A stretch of DNA of 64,000 nt from assembly GCF_000421225.1 (NCBI RefSeq), contig NZ_ATWL01000001.1:248001-312000 (forward strand), in the 5' to 3' direction. This DNA is from Ruania albidiflava DSM 18029. Lineage in GTDB: Bacteria > Actinomycetota > Actinomycetes > Actinomycetales > Beutenbergiaceae. The position numbers and the translations under genes were made by a program. The notes below the pieces were generated by a model that searched no databases, was not told the origin of the DNA, and worked only from the letters and a program-made list of their open reading frames with translations. Positions 36,720 through 44,707 of the stretch are shown here, piece after piece; within the stretch, counting starts at the first letter, position 1; every line of letters starts with the position of its first letter.

Positions 36720-37564
36720 CGGCGCTGCCGGACCACGTCGTAGGTGCCGCGCAGCGCCTCGGCGGTCTCCTCCATCCTGCGCTGCGCCACGGCCACGAAC
36801 AGGCAGTCCACCACCAGCAGCTGGGCGGTGCGCGAGGCCATCGCGCCGGAGCGGAACCTCGCCTCCCGCACTGTGGTCTGCAGCACCAGGTCGGCAGCCT
36901 TCGCCACCGGGGAGCTGCCCACGTTGGTCACCGCCACCGTCGTGACCCCACGTTCGCGGGCGGCGGCCAGAAAGGTGACCACCTCAGTGGTGGTGCCGCG
37001 GTGGGAGAAGCCGATCGCCACGTCCCCCTCGCCCATCAGTGCGATCGAGGTGAGCGCATCGTGCCCGTCGGCGAAGCAGTATGCGGTGCGCCCGATCCGG
37101 AACAGCTTGCGGTGCAGGTCGGCGGCACTCCAGCCGGACCCGCTGACCCCGTACAGGGAGATCCGGGAAGCGCCGTCGACGGCGTCCACCACCCGGGCCA
37201 GCTCGTCCAGGTCCAGGCTCTCGATCGTCTCCTCGATGCACAGGCTCTCGGTGTACCGGACGGAGTCCACCAGCTCGGCGAGCGTGGAGGAGGCGGAGAT
37301 GTCCGCCACGTCGGTGCCCCCGCGGTGCGCCCCGTCGCGCCCCACCTCAGTGGCCAGCTGCACCCGGAGCTGGACGAACCCGTCCAGACCGAGCTCGCGG
37401 CAGAACCGCACCACCGTGGTCTCCGAGGTGTGGCAGCGGCGGGCCAGGTCGGTGATCGTGCCGCCCAGCATCCGTTGCGGGTCCGCCAGCACGTCCTCGG
37501 CGACGCGCCGGATCGAGGGCGGGTAGCTCTCCAGGCTCGCCTGGATGCGGGACTGGATGTTCAT
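36716..37564 (-). CDS. murR: RpiR-family regulator, MurR-like
   Basis: 282 residues. The N-terminal RpiR helix-turn-helix (1-77) has ITDLARRCHTSETTVVRFCRELG; the SIS sugar-phosphate domain (about 125-265) has ISLYGVSGSGWSAADLHRKL and ISFSHRG-like AIGFSHRGTTTE. MurR of E. coli and B. subtilis senses MurNAc-6-P and controls the mur genes. Genome context (murQ, namZ, nagZ, amiE-like gene) supports that role. A palindrome 37-54 bp upstream of its start may be its own operator. It is the first gene of the murR-amiE pair. Confidence 0.82.
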   Translation of the reverse strand: MNIQSRIQASLESYPPSIRRVAEDVLADPQRMLGGTITDLARRCHTSETTVVRFCRELGLDGFVQLRVQLATEVGRDGAHRGGTDVADISASSTLAELVDSVRYTESLCIEETIESLDLDELARVVDAVDGASRISLYGVSGSGWSAADLHRKLFRIGRTAYCFADGHDALTSIALMGEGDVAIGFSHRGTTTEVVTFLAAARERGVTTVAVTNVGSSPVAKAADLVLQTTVREARFRSGAMASRTAQLLVVDCLFVAVAQRRMEETAEALRGTYDVVRQRR

Positions 37565-37600
37565 CGCTGTTGCCCTCCTGCCCGCTTCGCAGCGGCTTCC

Positions 37601-37618
37601 CTCTGGTCCGGTCCAGAG
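37601..37618. promoter_or_regulatory. Candidate MurR operator upstream of murR
   Basis: Perfect inverted repeat CTCTGG (37601-37606) and CCAGAG (37613-37618), spacer TCCGGT, overlapping a TACTCT -10-like box (minus strand, 37615-37620). The surrounding CCGGTCCAGAGTATCG resembles CCGGTGAGAGTACCG upstream of ddh (38691-38705). Confidence 0.5.
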
Positions 37619-37633
37619 TATCGGGCTCCAGGC

Positions 37634-38620
37634 TCAGAGCAGGTCCGCTCGCAGCTCTTCGGCCGAGCGCGGGGAGAGCAGACCGGGTGGCACGTCGAAC
37701 AGCGTGAGGGCGCCGTGCCGGTGCTGGGCGGCGAGCCGGTGGGTGGCGCGGGCGTAAGCGACCAGCACGCTGGCGGTGAATCCCGGGTTGTCGGCGAGGG
37801 TGAGACCGAACTCGACCAGCTGCCTGTCACCCGCGCCGGTCTGGCCGCTGCGCAGCACGAAACCCCCGTGCGGCATACCGGTGTGGTCGCGGTCCAGCTC
37901 CTCGGCCGTGATGAAGTGCACCGTCGTCTGGTACGGCTCGAAGTAGTCCGGCATGGTGACGATCGCCTCCCGCACCTCCTCGGCGTCCGCACCCTCGGCG
38001 AGCACCACGAAGCACTCCCGGGTGTGCTTCTCCCGGGTGGTCAGGTCCGGGTCCTCGCCCCGGCGCACCGCGTCCACCGCCGCCTGCGACGGGATCGTGT
38101 ACTGCACGCCCGCGGCCACCCCGGGTACGCGGCGCACCGCGTCGGAGTGCCCCTGGCTGAGCCCGCGTCCCCAGAACGTGTACGTCTGCCCTGCGGGCAG
38201 GATCGCCTCGCCCAGCATCCGGTTCAGGGAGAACAGACCCGGGTCCCAGCCGGTGGAGATCAGCGCGGTCCGGCCGCCGGCGCGCGCGCGGGCGTCGACG
38301 GCGGAGAAGTAGTCGGGGATGCGGGCGTGGGTGTCGTAGGAGTCCACGGTGTGGAACATCCCGGCCAGCTCGGGCCCCTGCACCGGCAGGTCCTCCTTCG
38401 AGCCGCCGCAGAGGATGAGCACGTCGACGTCCTCGGTGCTGCTCGGCAGCCTGTCCCAGGCGAGCACCCGGGTCTCCGGCCGCTCGGGGCGCACCTGGGC
38501 CGGGTCGCGGCGGGTGAAGACTCCCACCAAGGTCATGTCCGCATTCTGTGCGACCGCGGCCTCCACCCCCCGTCCGAGGTTGCCGTACCCTGCGATTCCG
38601 ATCCGGATGGTCTCGCTCAC
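37634..38620 (-). CDS. ddh: meso-Diaminopimelate D-dehydrogenase
   Basis: 328 residues from GTG 38620, with GGGAGGG 6 nt upstream; the upstream open frame is not conserved. Ddh interconverts meso-DAP and L-2-amino-6-oxopimelate with NADP and ammonia. Marks are the Rossmann motif RIGIAGYGNLGRG, ILCGGSKEDLP, FHTVDSYDTHARIPDYF, STGWDPGLFSLNR and FWGRGLSQGHSDAVRR, all strongly conserved in the family. It normally serves the lysine and peptidoglycan biosynthesis route, but its location in a salvage locus suggests it may also degrade meso-DAP from imported muropeptides. Its promoter region shares a motif with that of murR. Confidence 0.93.
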   Translation of the reverse strand: MSETIRIGIAGYGNLGRGVEAAVAQNADMTLVGVFTRRDPAQVRPERPETRVLAWDRLPSSTEDVDVLILCGGSKEDLPVQGPELAGMFHTVDSYDTHARIPDYFSAVDARARAGGRTALISTGWDPGLFSLNRMLGEAILPAGQTYTFWGRGLSQGHSDAVRRVPGVAAGVQYTIPSQAAVDAVRRGEDPDLTTREKHTRECFVVLAEGADAEEVREAIVTMPDYFEPYQTTVHFITAEELDRDHTGMPHGGFVLRSGQTGAGDRQLVEFGLTLADNPGFTASVLVAYARATHRLAAQHRHGALTLFDVPPGLLSPRSAEELRADLL

Positions 38621-38690
38621 CTGTTGCCCTCCCGTGCCTTCCTGTGCGTGACTGGGAACCCGCCGTCGGCAACGTACACCACGCCGGCGA

Positions 38691-38710
38691 CCGGTGAGAG
38701 TACCGACCGG
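38691..38710. promoter_or_regulatory. Motif shared with the murR promoter, upstream of ddh
   Basis: CCGGTGAGAGTACCG (38691-38705) resembles CCGGTCCAGAGTATCG upstream of murR, and its arms CCGGT/ACCGG (38691-38695, 38706-38710) form an inverted repeat. It contains TACTCT on the minus strand, a possible -10 element for ddh. Confidence 0.35.
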
Positions 38711-38724
38711 ACGATGGAGGAACG

Positions 38725-39066
38725 ATGAGCGAAGACGTGCTGGCCACGCTGCCCGCACCGGTGCAGCAGTTCGTGGCGGCGATCAACTCCGGGGACACCG
38801 AGGCGTTCGTCGGCGTATTCACCGCCGACGGCTACGTGGACGACTGGGGCCGGGTGCTGCGCGGCCCGGACGGGGTGCGCTCCTGGGCCGGTTCGGATGC
38901 GATCGGCGCCGGGGCGCAGATGACGATCCTGTCCGGGGCCACCGAAGGGGACACGGTGCACACGCACTTCTCCTGGTCCTCGAGCGTGTTCAACGGGGAG
39001 TCCGACGGGATCTTCACCCTGGACGGGGACAAGATCGCCGGGTTCCGCATCCCACCGGCGCACTGA
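38725..39066 (+). CDS. NTF2-like (SnoaL-type) small protein
   Basis: 113 residues with GGAGG 6 nt before ATG 38725. The sequence VQQFVAAINSGDTEAFVGVFTADGYVDDWGR, followed by beta strands ending in FTLDGDKIAGFRI, matches the cone-shaped NTF2-like fold found in SnoaL cyclases, isomerases and many proteins of unknown role. No catalytic residues can be assigned. It is divergent from ddh with a 104-bp shared promoter region and appears monocistronic. Confidence 0.75.
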   Translation: MSEDVLATLPAPVQQFVAAINSGDTEAFVGVFTADGYVDDWGRVLRGPDGVRSWAGSDAIGAGAQMTILSGATEGDTVHTHFSWSSSVFNGESDGIFTLDGDKIAGFRIPPAH

Positions 39067-39129
39067 AGGGGACCCTGACGGCGGAGCACCTGGTCGTGGT
39101 CGAGTCCACCTTCAAGCGGGCTGTCCTGG

Positions 39130-39504
39130 TCACTGCCGCCAGCTGGCGATCAGGTACTCGATGGCCTCTCCGGCCTCCCCCTGGTCGCAGCCGCCGACGT
39201 TGATGTGGTAGCTGCCCTCGGGCGTGGTGTAGTCCACGTACGTGCTGCGCCCGCCCGGGCAGGACTCACCGAGCTTGATGTCCCCGGACAGTCCGTGCTC
39301 GTGCAGCAGGTCGGCGAGCTGGGCGGTCTGCTCCGGGTCGTCGGTGGTGGCCTCGCTGGTGTCGAAGCCCTCGATCGCCTGGTCCTGGCTGTAGACCGCG
39401 CTGGTGATCGTCATCGGGTCCGGGTCCTGGCAGCCGGCGAGCAGCAGCACGCCGGCCGCGGCTGCCAGCAGGGCGCCGCCAGCTCGACTGATGGAGAAGG
39501 TCAT
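39130..39504 (-). CDS. Small lipoprotein of unknown function
   Basis: 124 residues. An N-terminal signal peptide ends in the lipobox LLAGC (Cys25), so the protein should be anchored to the outer face of the membrane. The mature part is acidic, holds two further cysteines (ESCPGG, VGGCDQG) that could form a disulfide, and matches no family I recognise. It lies downstream of the der gene on the same strand, 53 bp away, and may be its own unit. Confidence 0.7.
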   Translation of the reverse strand: MTFSISRAGGALLAAAAGVLLLAGCQDPDPMTITSAVYSQDQAIEGFDTSEATTDDPEQTAQLADLLHEHGLSGDIKLGESCPGGRSTYVDYTTPEGSYHINVGGCDQGEAGEAIEYLIASWRQ

Positions 39505-39557
39505 TCGACGAGCGTGGCAGTCCGGCCCTGGGCCGTCGATGGGGAGAACTGCTCAGC

Positions 39558-41048
39558 TCAGCGCCGACGTTTCTCCCGGATGCGCACACTGATCTCGATC
39601 GGGGTGCCCTCGAAGGAGAACGTCTCCCGCAGCCGGCGTTCGATGAACCGCCGGTAGCCGGGATCGAGGAACCCGGTGGTGAACAGCACGAACCGGGGCG
39701 GCCGGGAGTCGGCCTGGGTGCCGAACAGGATCCGGGGTTGCTTCCCGCCGCGCACCGGGTGCGGGTGGGCCGCGGTGAGCTCGCCGAGGAAGGCGTTCAG
39801 CCTGCCGGTGGGCACGCGCCGGTCCCAGGACTCCAGAGCCGTGTCCAGGGCCCGCACCAGCCGGTTGGTGTGCCAGCCAGTGGTGGCCGTGAGGTTCACC
39901 CTGGGCGCCCAGGTGACCTGCACCAGCTGCTGGGCGATCTCCCGCTCGAGAAACCCGCGCCGCTCCTCGTCCACGAGGTCCCACTTGTTGTAGGCGATCA
40001 CCAGCGCACGTCCGGCGTCGATGACCTGCTGCACCACCCGGACGTCCTGCTCGGTGATCGGGGTACCGGCATCGATCAGCACCACACCGACCTCCGCCTT
40101 CTCCAGGGCACCCTGGGTGCGCAGCGAGGCGTAGAAGTCCGCCCCCGAGCTCTGGTGCACCCGGCGGCGGATACCCGCAGTGTCCACGAACCACCAGGGC
40201 CGTCCGTCCAGCACCACCAGCTCGTCCACCGGGTCGCGGGTGGTGCCGCCGACATCGTCGACCACCACCCGGTCGCTGCGGGTGAGCGTGTTCAGCAGCG
40301 AGGACTTGCCCACGTTCGGCCGGCCGACCAGCGCCACCCGCCGCGGCCCGCCCTCCGGGAGCTGCCCGGCCACGCCGGAGACCGCCGGGAGCATCGCCAG
40401 AGCAGCATCCAACAGGTCGCCGGAGCCGCGGCCGTGCAGTGCGGACACCGGGAACGGCTCCCCCAGGCCGAGGGACCAGAGCATCGCGGCGTCTGCCTCC
40501 CCCCGCTGGTCGTCCACCTTGTTCGCCACCAGCATGGTCGGCTTCTCGGCGCGGCGCAGCATCCGTACCACGCGTTCGTCCTCGTCGGTGGGGCCCACGG
40601 TGGCGTCCACGACGAACAGCACGGCGTCGGCGAGCTCGATGGCGATCTCTGCCTGGTCTGCCACTCGTCCGCCGAGCCCCTTGGTGCTGCGTTCCCAGCC
40701 GCCGGTGTCCACCACGGTGAACTCTCGTCCGGCCCACTCCGCCGGGTAGCTGACCCGATCGCGGGTGACGCCCGGGGTGTCCTGCACCACGGCCACCCGG
40801 CGGCCGAGGAACCTGTTCACCAGTGTGGACTTGCCCACGTTCGGCCGGCCGATGACGGCCAGCACCGGTGGCGGCCCGCTCGGTTCCGCCGCTGCGCCGC
40901 CGGCCTCCGGCTCCTGGAGCAGGGCACGATCCTCCTCGTCCAGCGCATAGTCGGCCAGCCCCGCACGCAGGGACTCGGCCCGCTGAGCCTCCTCCGCGGT
41001 CTCCGGTACGTCGTGGTCGGGAGCGGAACCCGCAGAGTCGTCAGTCAC
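39558..41048 (-). CDS. der: Ribosome-associated GTPase Der (EngA)
   Basis: 496 residues from GTG 41048, which follows a GACAAT -10-like box by 7 nt. Der assists 50S subunit assembly. It has two tandem G domains: [16 protein letters not shown] with [14 protein letters not shown] and NKVD; and [14 protein letters not shown] with [13 protein letters not shown] and NKWD. A KH-like C-terminal domain follows ([25 protein letters not shown]). The acidic N-terminal extension of about 65 residues is common in actinobacteria. It is the last gene of the conserved block from parA to der, 47 bp after plsC. Confidence 0.95.
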   Translation of the reverse strand: MTDDSAGSAPDHDVPETAEEAQRAESLRAGLADYALDEEDRALLQEPEAGGAAAEPSGPPPVLAVIGRPNVGKSTLVNRFLGRRVAVVQDTPGVTRDRVSYPAEWAGREFTVVDTGGWERSTKGLGGRVADQAEIAIELADAVLFVVDATVGPTDEDERVVRMLRRAEKPTMLVANKVDDQRGEADAAMLWSLGLGEPFPVSALHGRGSGDLLDAALAMLPAVSGVAGQLPEGGPRRVALVGRPNVGKSSLLNTLTRSDRVVVDDVGGTTRDPVDELVVLDGRPWWFVDTAGIRRRVHQSSGADFYASLRTQGALEKAEVGVVLIDAGTPITEQDVRVVQQVIDAGRALVIAYNKWDLVDEERRGFLEREIAQQLVQVTWAPRVNLTATTGWHTNRLVRALDTALESWDRRVPTGRLNAFLGELTAAHPHPVRGGKQPRILFGTQADSRPPRFVLFTTGFLDPGYRRFIERRLRETFSFEGTPIEISVRIREKRRR

Positions 41049-41055
41049 GCCCGCT

Positions 41056-41061
41056 ATTGTC
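41056..41061 (-). promoter_or_regulatory. Candidate -10 box of der
   Basis: GACAAT on the minus strand ends 7 nt before GTG 41048 with no Shine-Dalgarno sequence, so der may be made from its own leaderless mRNA in addition to read-through from plsC. Confidence 0.35.
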
Positions 41062-41095
41062 CACGTCGCACAGCGCACAACTCAACTGCAGCAGA

Positions 41096-41803
41096 TCAGA
41101 TCTCCGTGTCCTCCGGCAGCGGCACCCCGTGCTCGGCGGCGGAGCCGGTCACATGCTCGCTCAGCCGGGCCTGGATCCGGCCCATCGCGGCGGACACGGC
41201 GGCCCGCCCGATCCCGGCGCCGGGGTCCACCGCGGCGAACGGCTCACCGAACACCACCGTCAGCCGCGCCCGCGGACCAGGCACGTGCCCGGGCTTCTTC
41301 CCGGTCGGGCGGGTGCCCAGGATCGCCGCCGGCACCACCGGTGCCCCGGAGCGTACTGCGAGCCAGGCGATGCCGGCCTTGGTCTCTTTCACGTCCCCAC
41401 GCCCGCGGGAGCCCTCGGGGAACACGCCCACGAGCCGTTCCTCGTTCAGCAGTGCGAGCGCGGTCTGCAGCGCGGCCCGCCCGTTGCGCCGGTCCACCGG
41501 GATCTGCCCAGCGGTCCGCATCAGGAAGCCGATGAACCCGGAGAACATCTCCTCCTTGATGATCATGTGCGACTCGCGCGGGATCACGCCGTGCAGCAGC
41601 GGGCCGTCGATGATGCCGGTGTGGTTCGCGGCGACCAGCAGCCTGCCGGTGCGTGGGATGCTCTCCGCACCGACCACCTGGGTGTTCCAGAAGCCGCGGG
41701 CGAGGAACCAGCCCACCCGGCGCGACCAGGTCGGCCCCCACCGCTTGATCTTCTCGGGGGTGATCGACTGGCCCGGCGAGGCCTTCTGCTCGGGTGCGCT
41801 CAC
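41096..41803 (-). CDS. 1-Acyl-sn-glycerol-3-phosphate acyltransferase (PlsC family)
   Basis: 235 residues from the GTG overlapping the cmk stop (GTGA). The acyltransferase motif H-x4-D appears as NHTGIIDGP; the second block is VGVFPEGSRGRGD and the third GAPVVPAAILGT. It transfers an acyl chain to lysophosphatidic acid in phospholipid synthesis at the membrane. PlsC-like genes between cmk and der are common in actinobacteria. The exact acceptor is not proven. Confidence 0.88.
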   Translation of the reverse strand: MSAPEQKASPGQSITPEKIKRWGPTWSRRVGWFLARGFWNTQVVGAESIPRTGRLLVAANHTGIIDGPLLHGVIPRESHMIIKEEMFSGFIGFLMRTAGQIPVDRRNGRAALQTALALLNEERLVGVFPEGSRGRGDVKETKAGIAWLAVRSGAPVVPAAILGTRPTGKKPGHVPGPRARLTVVFGEPFAAVDPGAGIGRAAVSAAMGRIQARLSEHVTGSAAEHGVPLPEDTEI

Positions 41804-42522
41804 TGCTGCTCCTGCGTGCGGGGGTTCTCGTCGGCTGCGGTGATCACGGCCCGCACCGTGGCCACCGCTTCGTCCAGGGTGAGGGTCGAGGTGTCCACGG
41901 TGACCACGCCGTCGGCGGCAGTGGTGAAGTTGGCGACAGTGGAGTCGTCGGCGTCCCGCCGGACCACCTGGTCCCGGGTCGCAGCCAGCGCCCCGGCGTC
42001 TGCGGTGCCGTGCAGCTCTCGAGCCCGCCGTTGCAGCCGGGCCTCCTCGTCGGCGAGCAGCAGGATCCGCACCGGGGCGTCCGGGGCGACCACTGTGGTG
42101 ATGTCCCGGCCCTCGGCGATCACGCCGCGCCCGCCGCTGAACGAGCCGGGTTGCAGCTCGGCGGCGATCGCCTCTCGTTGTCGCTGCTGCAGCTCTGGGC
42201 GCACACCCAGGTTGGTGGCCACGGCCGAGACCGCGGTGGAGATGCGGGTGCTGCGGATCTCGCGCGCCACATCGTGGCCGTCGACGGCGAAGGTGGGGCG
42301 GGCAGGGTCGGTCCCGATCTCCATCGGGATGGTCCGCACGGCTGCGGCGACCGCTTCGTGGTCGGTCAGGTCCAGGCCCAGGTGCAGGCACCACCAGGTC
42401 GCCACCCGGTACATCGCGCCGGTGTCCAGGTAGGCCAGACCGAGCTCACCGGCGAGCCGTCGGCTGATCGTGGACTTGCCGGTGCCGCTGGGGCCGTCGA
42501 TGGCGACCACCAGCCCGGTCAC
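41800..42522 (-). CDS. cmk: Cytidylate kinase
   Basis: 240 residues, GTG start overlapping the tyrA stop. It phosphorylates CMP and dCMP. The P-loop is IDGPSGTGKSTISRRLA, followed by YLDTGAMYR and the GRDITTVVAPDAPVRILLLADEEARLQRRARE lid region, all typical of Cmk. It is translationally coupled both to tyrA and to plsC. Length is close to the usual 220-230. Confidence 0.95.
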   Translation of the reverse strand: MTGLVVAIDGPSGTGKSTISRRLAGELGLAYLDTGAMYRVATWWCLHLGLDLTDHEAVAAAVRTIPMEIGTDPARPTFAVDGHDVAREIRSTRISTAVSAVATNLGVRPELQQRQREAIAAELQPGSFSGGRGVIAEGRDITTVVAPDAPVRILLLADEEARLQRRARELHGTADAGALAATRDQVVRRDADDSTVANFTTAADGVVTVDTSTLTLDEAVATVRAVITAADENPRTQEQQ

Positions 42523-43655
42523 TGGGCCACCACCCGCCAGTTGCGCTCCTCCAGCGCTGCCTCGAGCCTCGCCGCGGCTGTGGGCATCACCGACACGATC
42601 GCCATCCCTACCTTCTGCTTCGGGGAGTGCTCCATCTGGAAGTCCTCGATGTTCACGCCGATCTCGCCGACCTCGGAGAACAGCCGGCCCAGCTCACCAG
42701 GCTCGTCCGGGACCAGCACGCTCACCTCGGCGTACCGCTTGCGGGTGCCGCCGTGCTTGCCGGGCACCTTGGCCACACCTTCGTTCCCGGCACCGATGAC
42801 TGCGGCCAGACCGGCCACCGCCCCAGGCGCCAAGGGGCCGTCCTCAGCGGCGGCGGTCAGTGCGGCGATCAGCTCGTCCAGACCGGTGCGCACGCCACGC
42901 AGCAGGTCCAGCACCGCAGCGGCGTTCCCCGTGAGGATCGCCGACCACAGCCTCGGGTCGGAGGCGGCGACCCGGGTGACGTCCCGCAGCCCCTGCCCGG
43001 CCAGGGCGAGCGCGGAGTCCGGGGTGTCGACGAGCTGGGCCGCGGTGAGCGAGGACATCAGCTGGGGCAGGTGGGAGACTGCGGCGACGGCGTCATCGTG
43101 CTCGGCCGGGGCCATCGTGGCCACGGCGGCGCCCAGGTCCACGGCGAGGGTGCGCACGGCCAGCACCGCTGCTGCTGCGGACTGCTCGTGCGCGGCGACC
43201 ACCCACGGACGGCCGAGGAACAGGTCTGCGGAGGCGGCGCCGGCGCCGGAACGCTCCCGGCCGGCCATCGGGTGGGAGCCGACGTACCGGGTCAGGTCCA
43301 GCCCCGGGTCGGCGGCGGCCATCTCGGTGAGCTCGGTGAGGATGATGCCCTTCACGCTGGCGACGTCGGTGACGACGGCGTGCGGCCGGGCCCGCAGCTG
43401 GGCAGCGACCAGGTCGGCGGTGACGTCCGGTGGTACAGCGACCACCACGAGCGCGGGCTCTGGGTCTGCGGCTGTGGCGATGCTGCCACCGCCCAGGTCG
43501 CGGGACAGCGCCAGCGCCGAAGGTGAGGTGTCGGTGAGGGTGACTGGCACGTCCCGTGCGGTGAGCGCGAGCGCGATAGAGGTGCCGAGCAGCCCGGTGC
43601 CGACGATGTGCACCGGGCCGGTGGTGGCCGTCGCGTCGGCCGCCTCCGCGGTCAC
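42519..43655 (-). CDS. tyrA: Prephenate dehydrogenase with ACT domain
   Basis: 378 residues from GTG 43655 (CAGGAG upstream); the open frame continues but without similarity. It converts prephenate to 4-hydroxyphenylpyruvate for tyrosine. The Rossmann motif is VGTGLLGTSIAL; active-site marks include DVASVKG, SHPMAGRERSG, HDDAVAAVSHLPQLMSS and VAASDPRLWSAI. The C-terminal 80 residues form an ACT domain (VLVPDEPGELGRLFSEVGEIGVNIEDF), probably for tyrosine feedback. It overlaps cmk by four bases. Confidence 0.92.
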   Translation of the reverse strand: MTAEAADATATTGPVHIVGTGLLGTSIALALTARDVPVTLTDTSPSALALSRDLGGGSIATAADPEPALVVVAVPPDVTADLVAAQLRARPHAVVTDVASVKGIILTELTEMAAADPGLDLTRYVGSHPMAGRERSGAGAASADLFLGRPWVVAAHEQSAAAAVLAVRTLAVDLGAAVATMAPAEHDDAVAAVSHLPQLMSSLTAAQLVDTPDSALALAGQGLRDVTRVAASDPRLWSAILTGNAAAVLDLLRGVRTGLDELIAALTAAAEDGPLAPGAVAGLAAVIGAGNEGVAKVPGKHGGTRKRYAEVSVLVPDEPGELGRLFSEVGEIGVNIEDFQMEHSPKQKVGMAIVSVMPTAAARLEAALEERNWRVVAQ

Positions 43656-43681
43656 TGTTGCTCCTGCCTGGTCACGAGCGC

Positions 43682-44701
43682 CTACTGTACCGGCGCGTGC
43701 CGTCCCCTCGTGTGCGCGGCACCGGTCAGCCAGTGCAGGTCGCGCCCGTGCGGGTGCGTGGTGGCCAGCGCACGTCCGTCCAGGCTGAGCACGAACCGAC
43801 CGGGGGCCGCCTCCGGCACGTCGCGAACGCCCAGCTCGGTGCTCACCTGCGGACCTTCGAGGCCGATGCGGCGGACGTCCAGGCCGGTGAGCATGTCGGT
43901 GAGGACGGTGCGCTCCTCGCGGCCCAGGTACGCGGCCGCGGCGCTGTGCAGCACCACCACAGTGGCGTCCGGTTCGAACTGGCGCAGCCGGGACACCGCC
44001 GCGGGTACGTCGGCGGGGAACAGGCCCTGCGCCACCGGTGGTGGGGTGGCCCCTGCCCGGTCCAGGGCGGCCCGGAGCAGGCTCGCGCGGTCGGTGTGCT
44101 CCGGCCAGACCAGGCACTGCAGCCAGCGCCGCTGGTCGGCATCGCGCACGTCCACCGGTGCGGCGTCCAGGCCGAGCCGGGCGACGATCGGGGGCAGCTC
44201 CGTCGGTAGCGGCACGGGCCCGGTCACCTGGGTGCGCAGCCGCACCGGACCAGTGCCCAGCCGGGTGACGGCGCCGCTCTCGTCGGTCCACTCATACGCC
44301 CAGGTGTCCAGCAGCAGGCACAGGCCCGCGCTGGCGCCGAGCTCGAGCACCGCCAGCGGTCCGGGCAGCAGGGCGAGGGCGGGTAGCAGCACCGCACACC
44401 GGGTGGCCTCGTTGGTCTGGGTGGCGCGGGTGCGCATCAGCGCGTGCAGCGCCTCGGCGTGCTCGGCCAGGAACGTCAGGGCGGCGATCGGGTCCTCGAC
44501 CGGTGCGTCGAACCAGCGCAAGGCGCCGAAGAACAGGTTCGGTTGCCGCTTCTGTCGGGGCAGGGTGTGCAGGAAGGCCAGTGCCGTCGGGTCGTCGGCG
44601 ACGGCGTGGGCGAGCCGTTCGTAGGTCGGTGAGCTGCCGTGGGCCTCCAGCTGCGCCCAGCGGCGGTAGAAGGCGGCAGTGTCAGTCGCCTGGGTCTCCA
44701 T
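43682..44701 (-). CDS. DUF2332 protein
   Basis: 339 residues matching DUF2332. The opening FYRRWAQLEAHGSSPTYERLAHAVADD, then QPNLFFGALRW, TNEATRCAVLLPALALLPGPLAVLELGASAGLCLLLDTWAY and GLFPADVPAAVSRL are hallmarks. The LELGASAGL segment looks like the SAM-binding glycine loop of methyltransferases, but no activity is known. It sits between rluB (6 bp) and tyrA (26 bp) inside the otherwise conserved block, so it is co-transcribed with housekeeping genes. Confidence 0.8.
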   Translation of the reverse strand: METQATDTAAFYRRWAQLEAHGSSPTYERLAHAVADDPTALAFLHTLPRQKRQPNLFFGALRWFDAPVEDPIAALTFLAEHAEALHALMRTRATQTNEATRCAVLLPALALLPGPLAVLELGASAGLCLLLDTWAYEWTDESGAVTRLGTGPVRLRTQVTGPVPLPTELPPIVARLGLDAAPVDVRDADQRRWLQCLVWPEHTDRASLLRAALDRAGATPPPVAQGLFPADVPAAVSRLRQFEPDATVVVLHSAAAAYLGREERTVLTDMLTGLDVRRIGLEGPQVSTELGVRDVPEAAPGRFVLSLDGRALATTHPHGRDLHWLTGAAHTRGRHAPVQ

Positions 44702-44707
44702 TGGCGG

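Noticed and set aside
41401-41415. Partial match to the 16-bp palindrome (CCCGCGGGAGC) inside plsC
   Set aside because: The left arm does not match (ACG in place of TGCT), so it is not a further copy.
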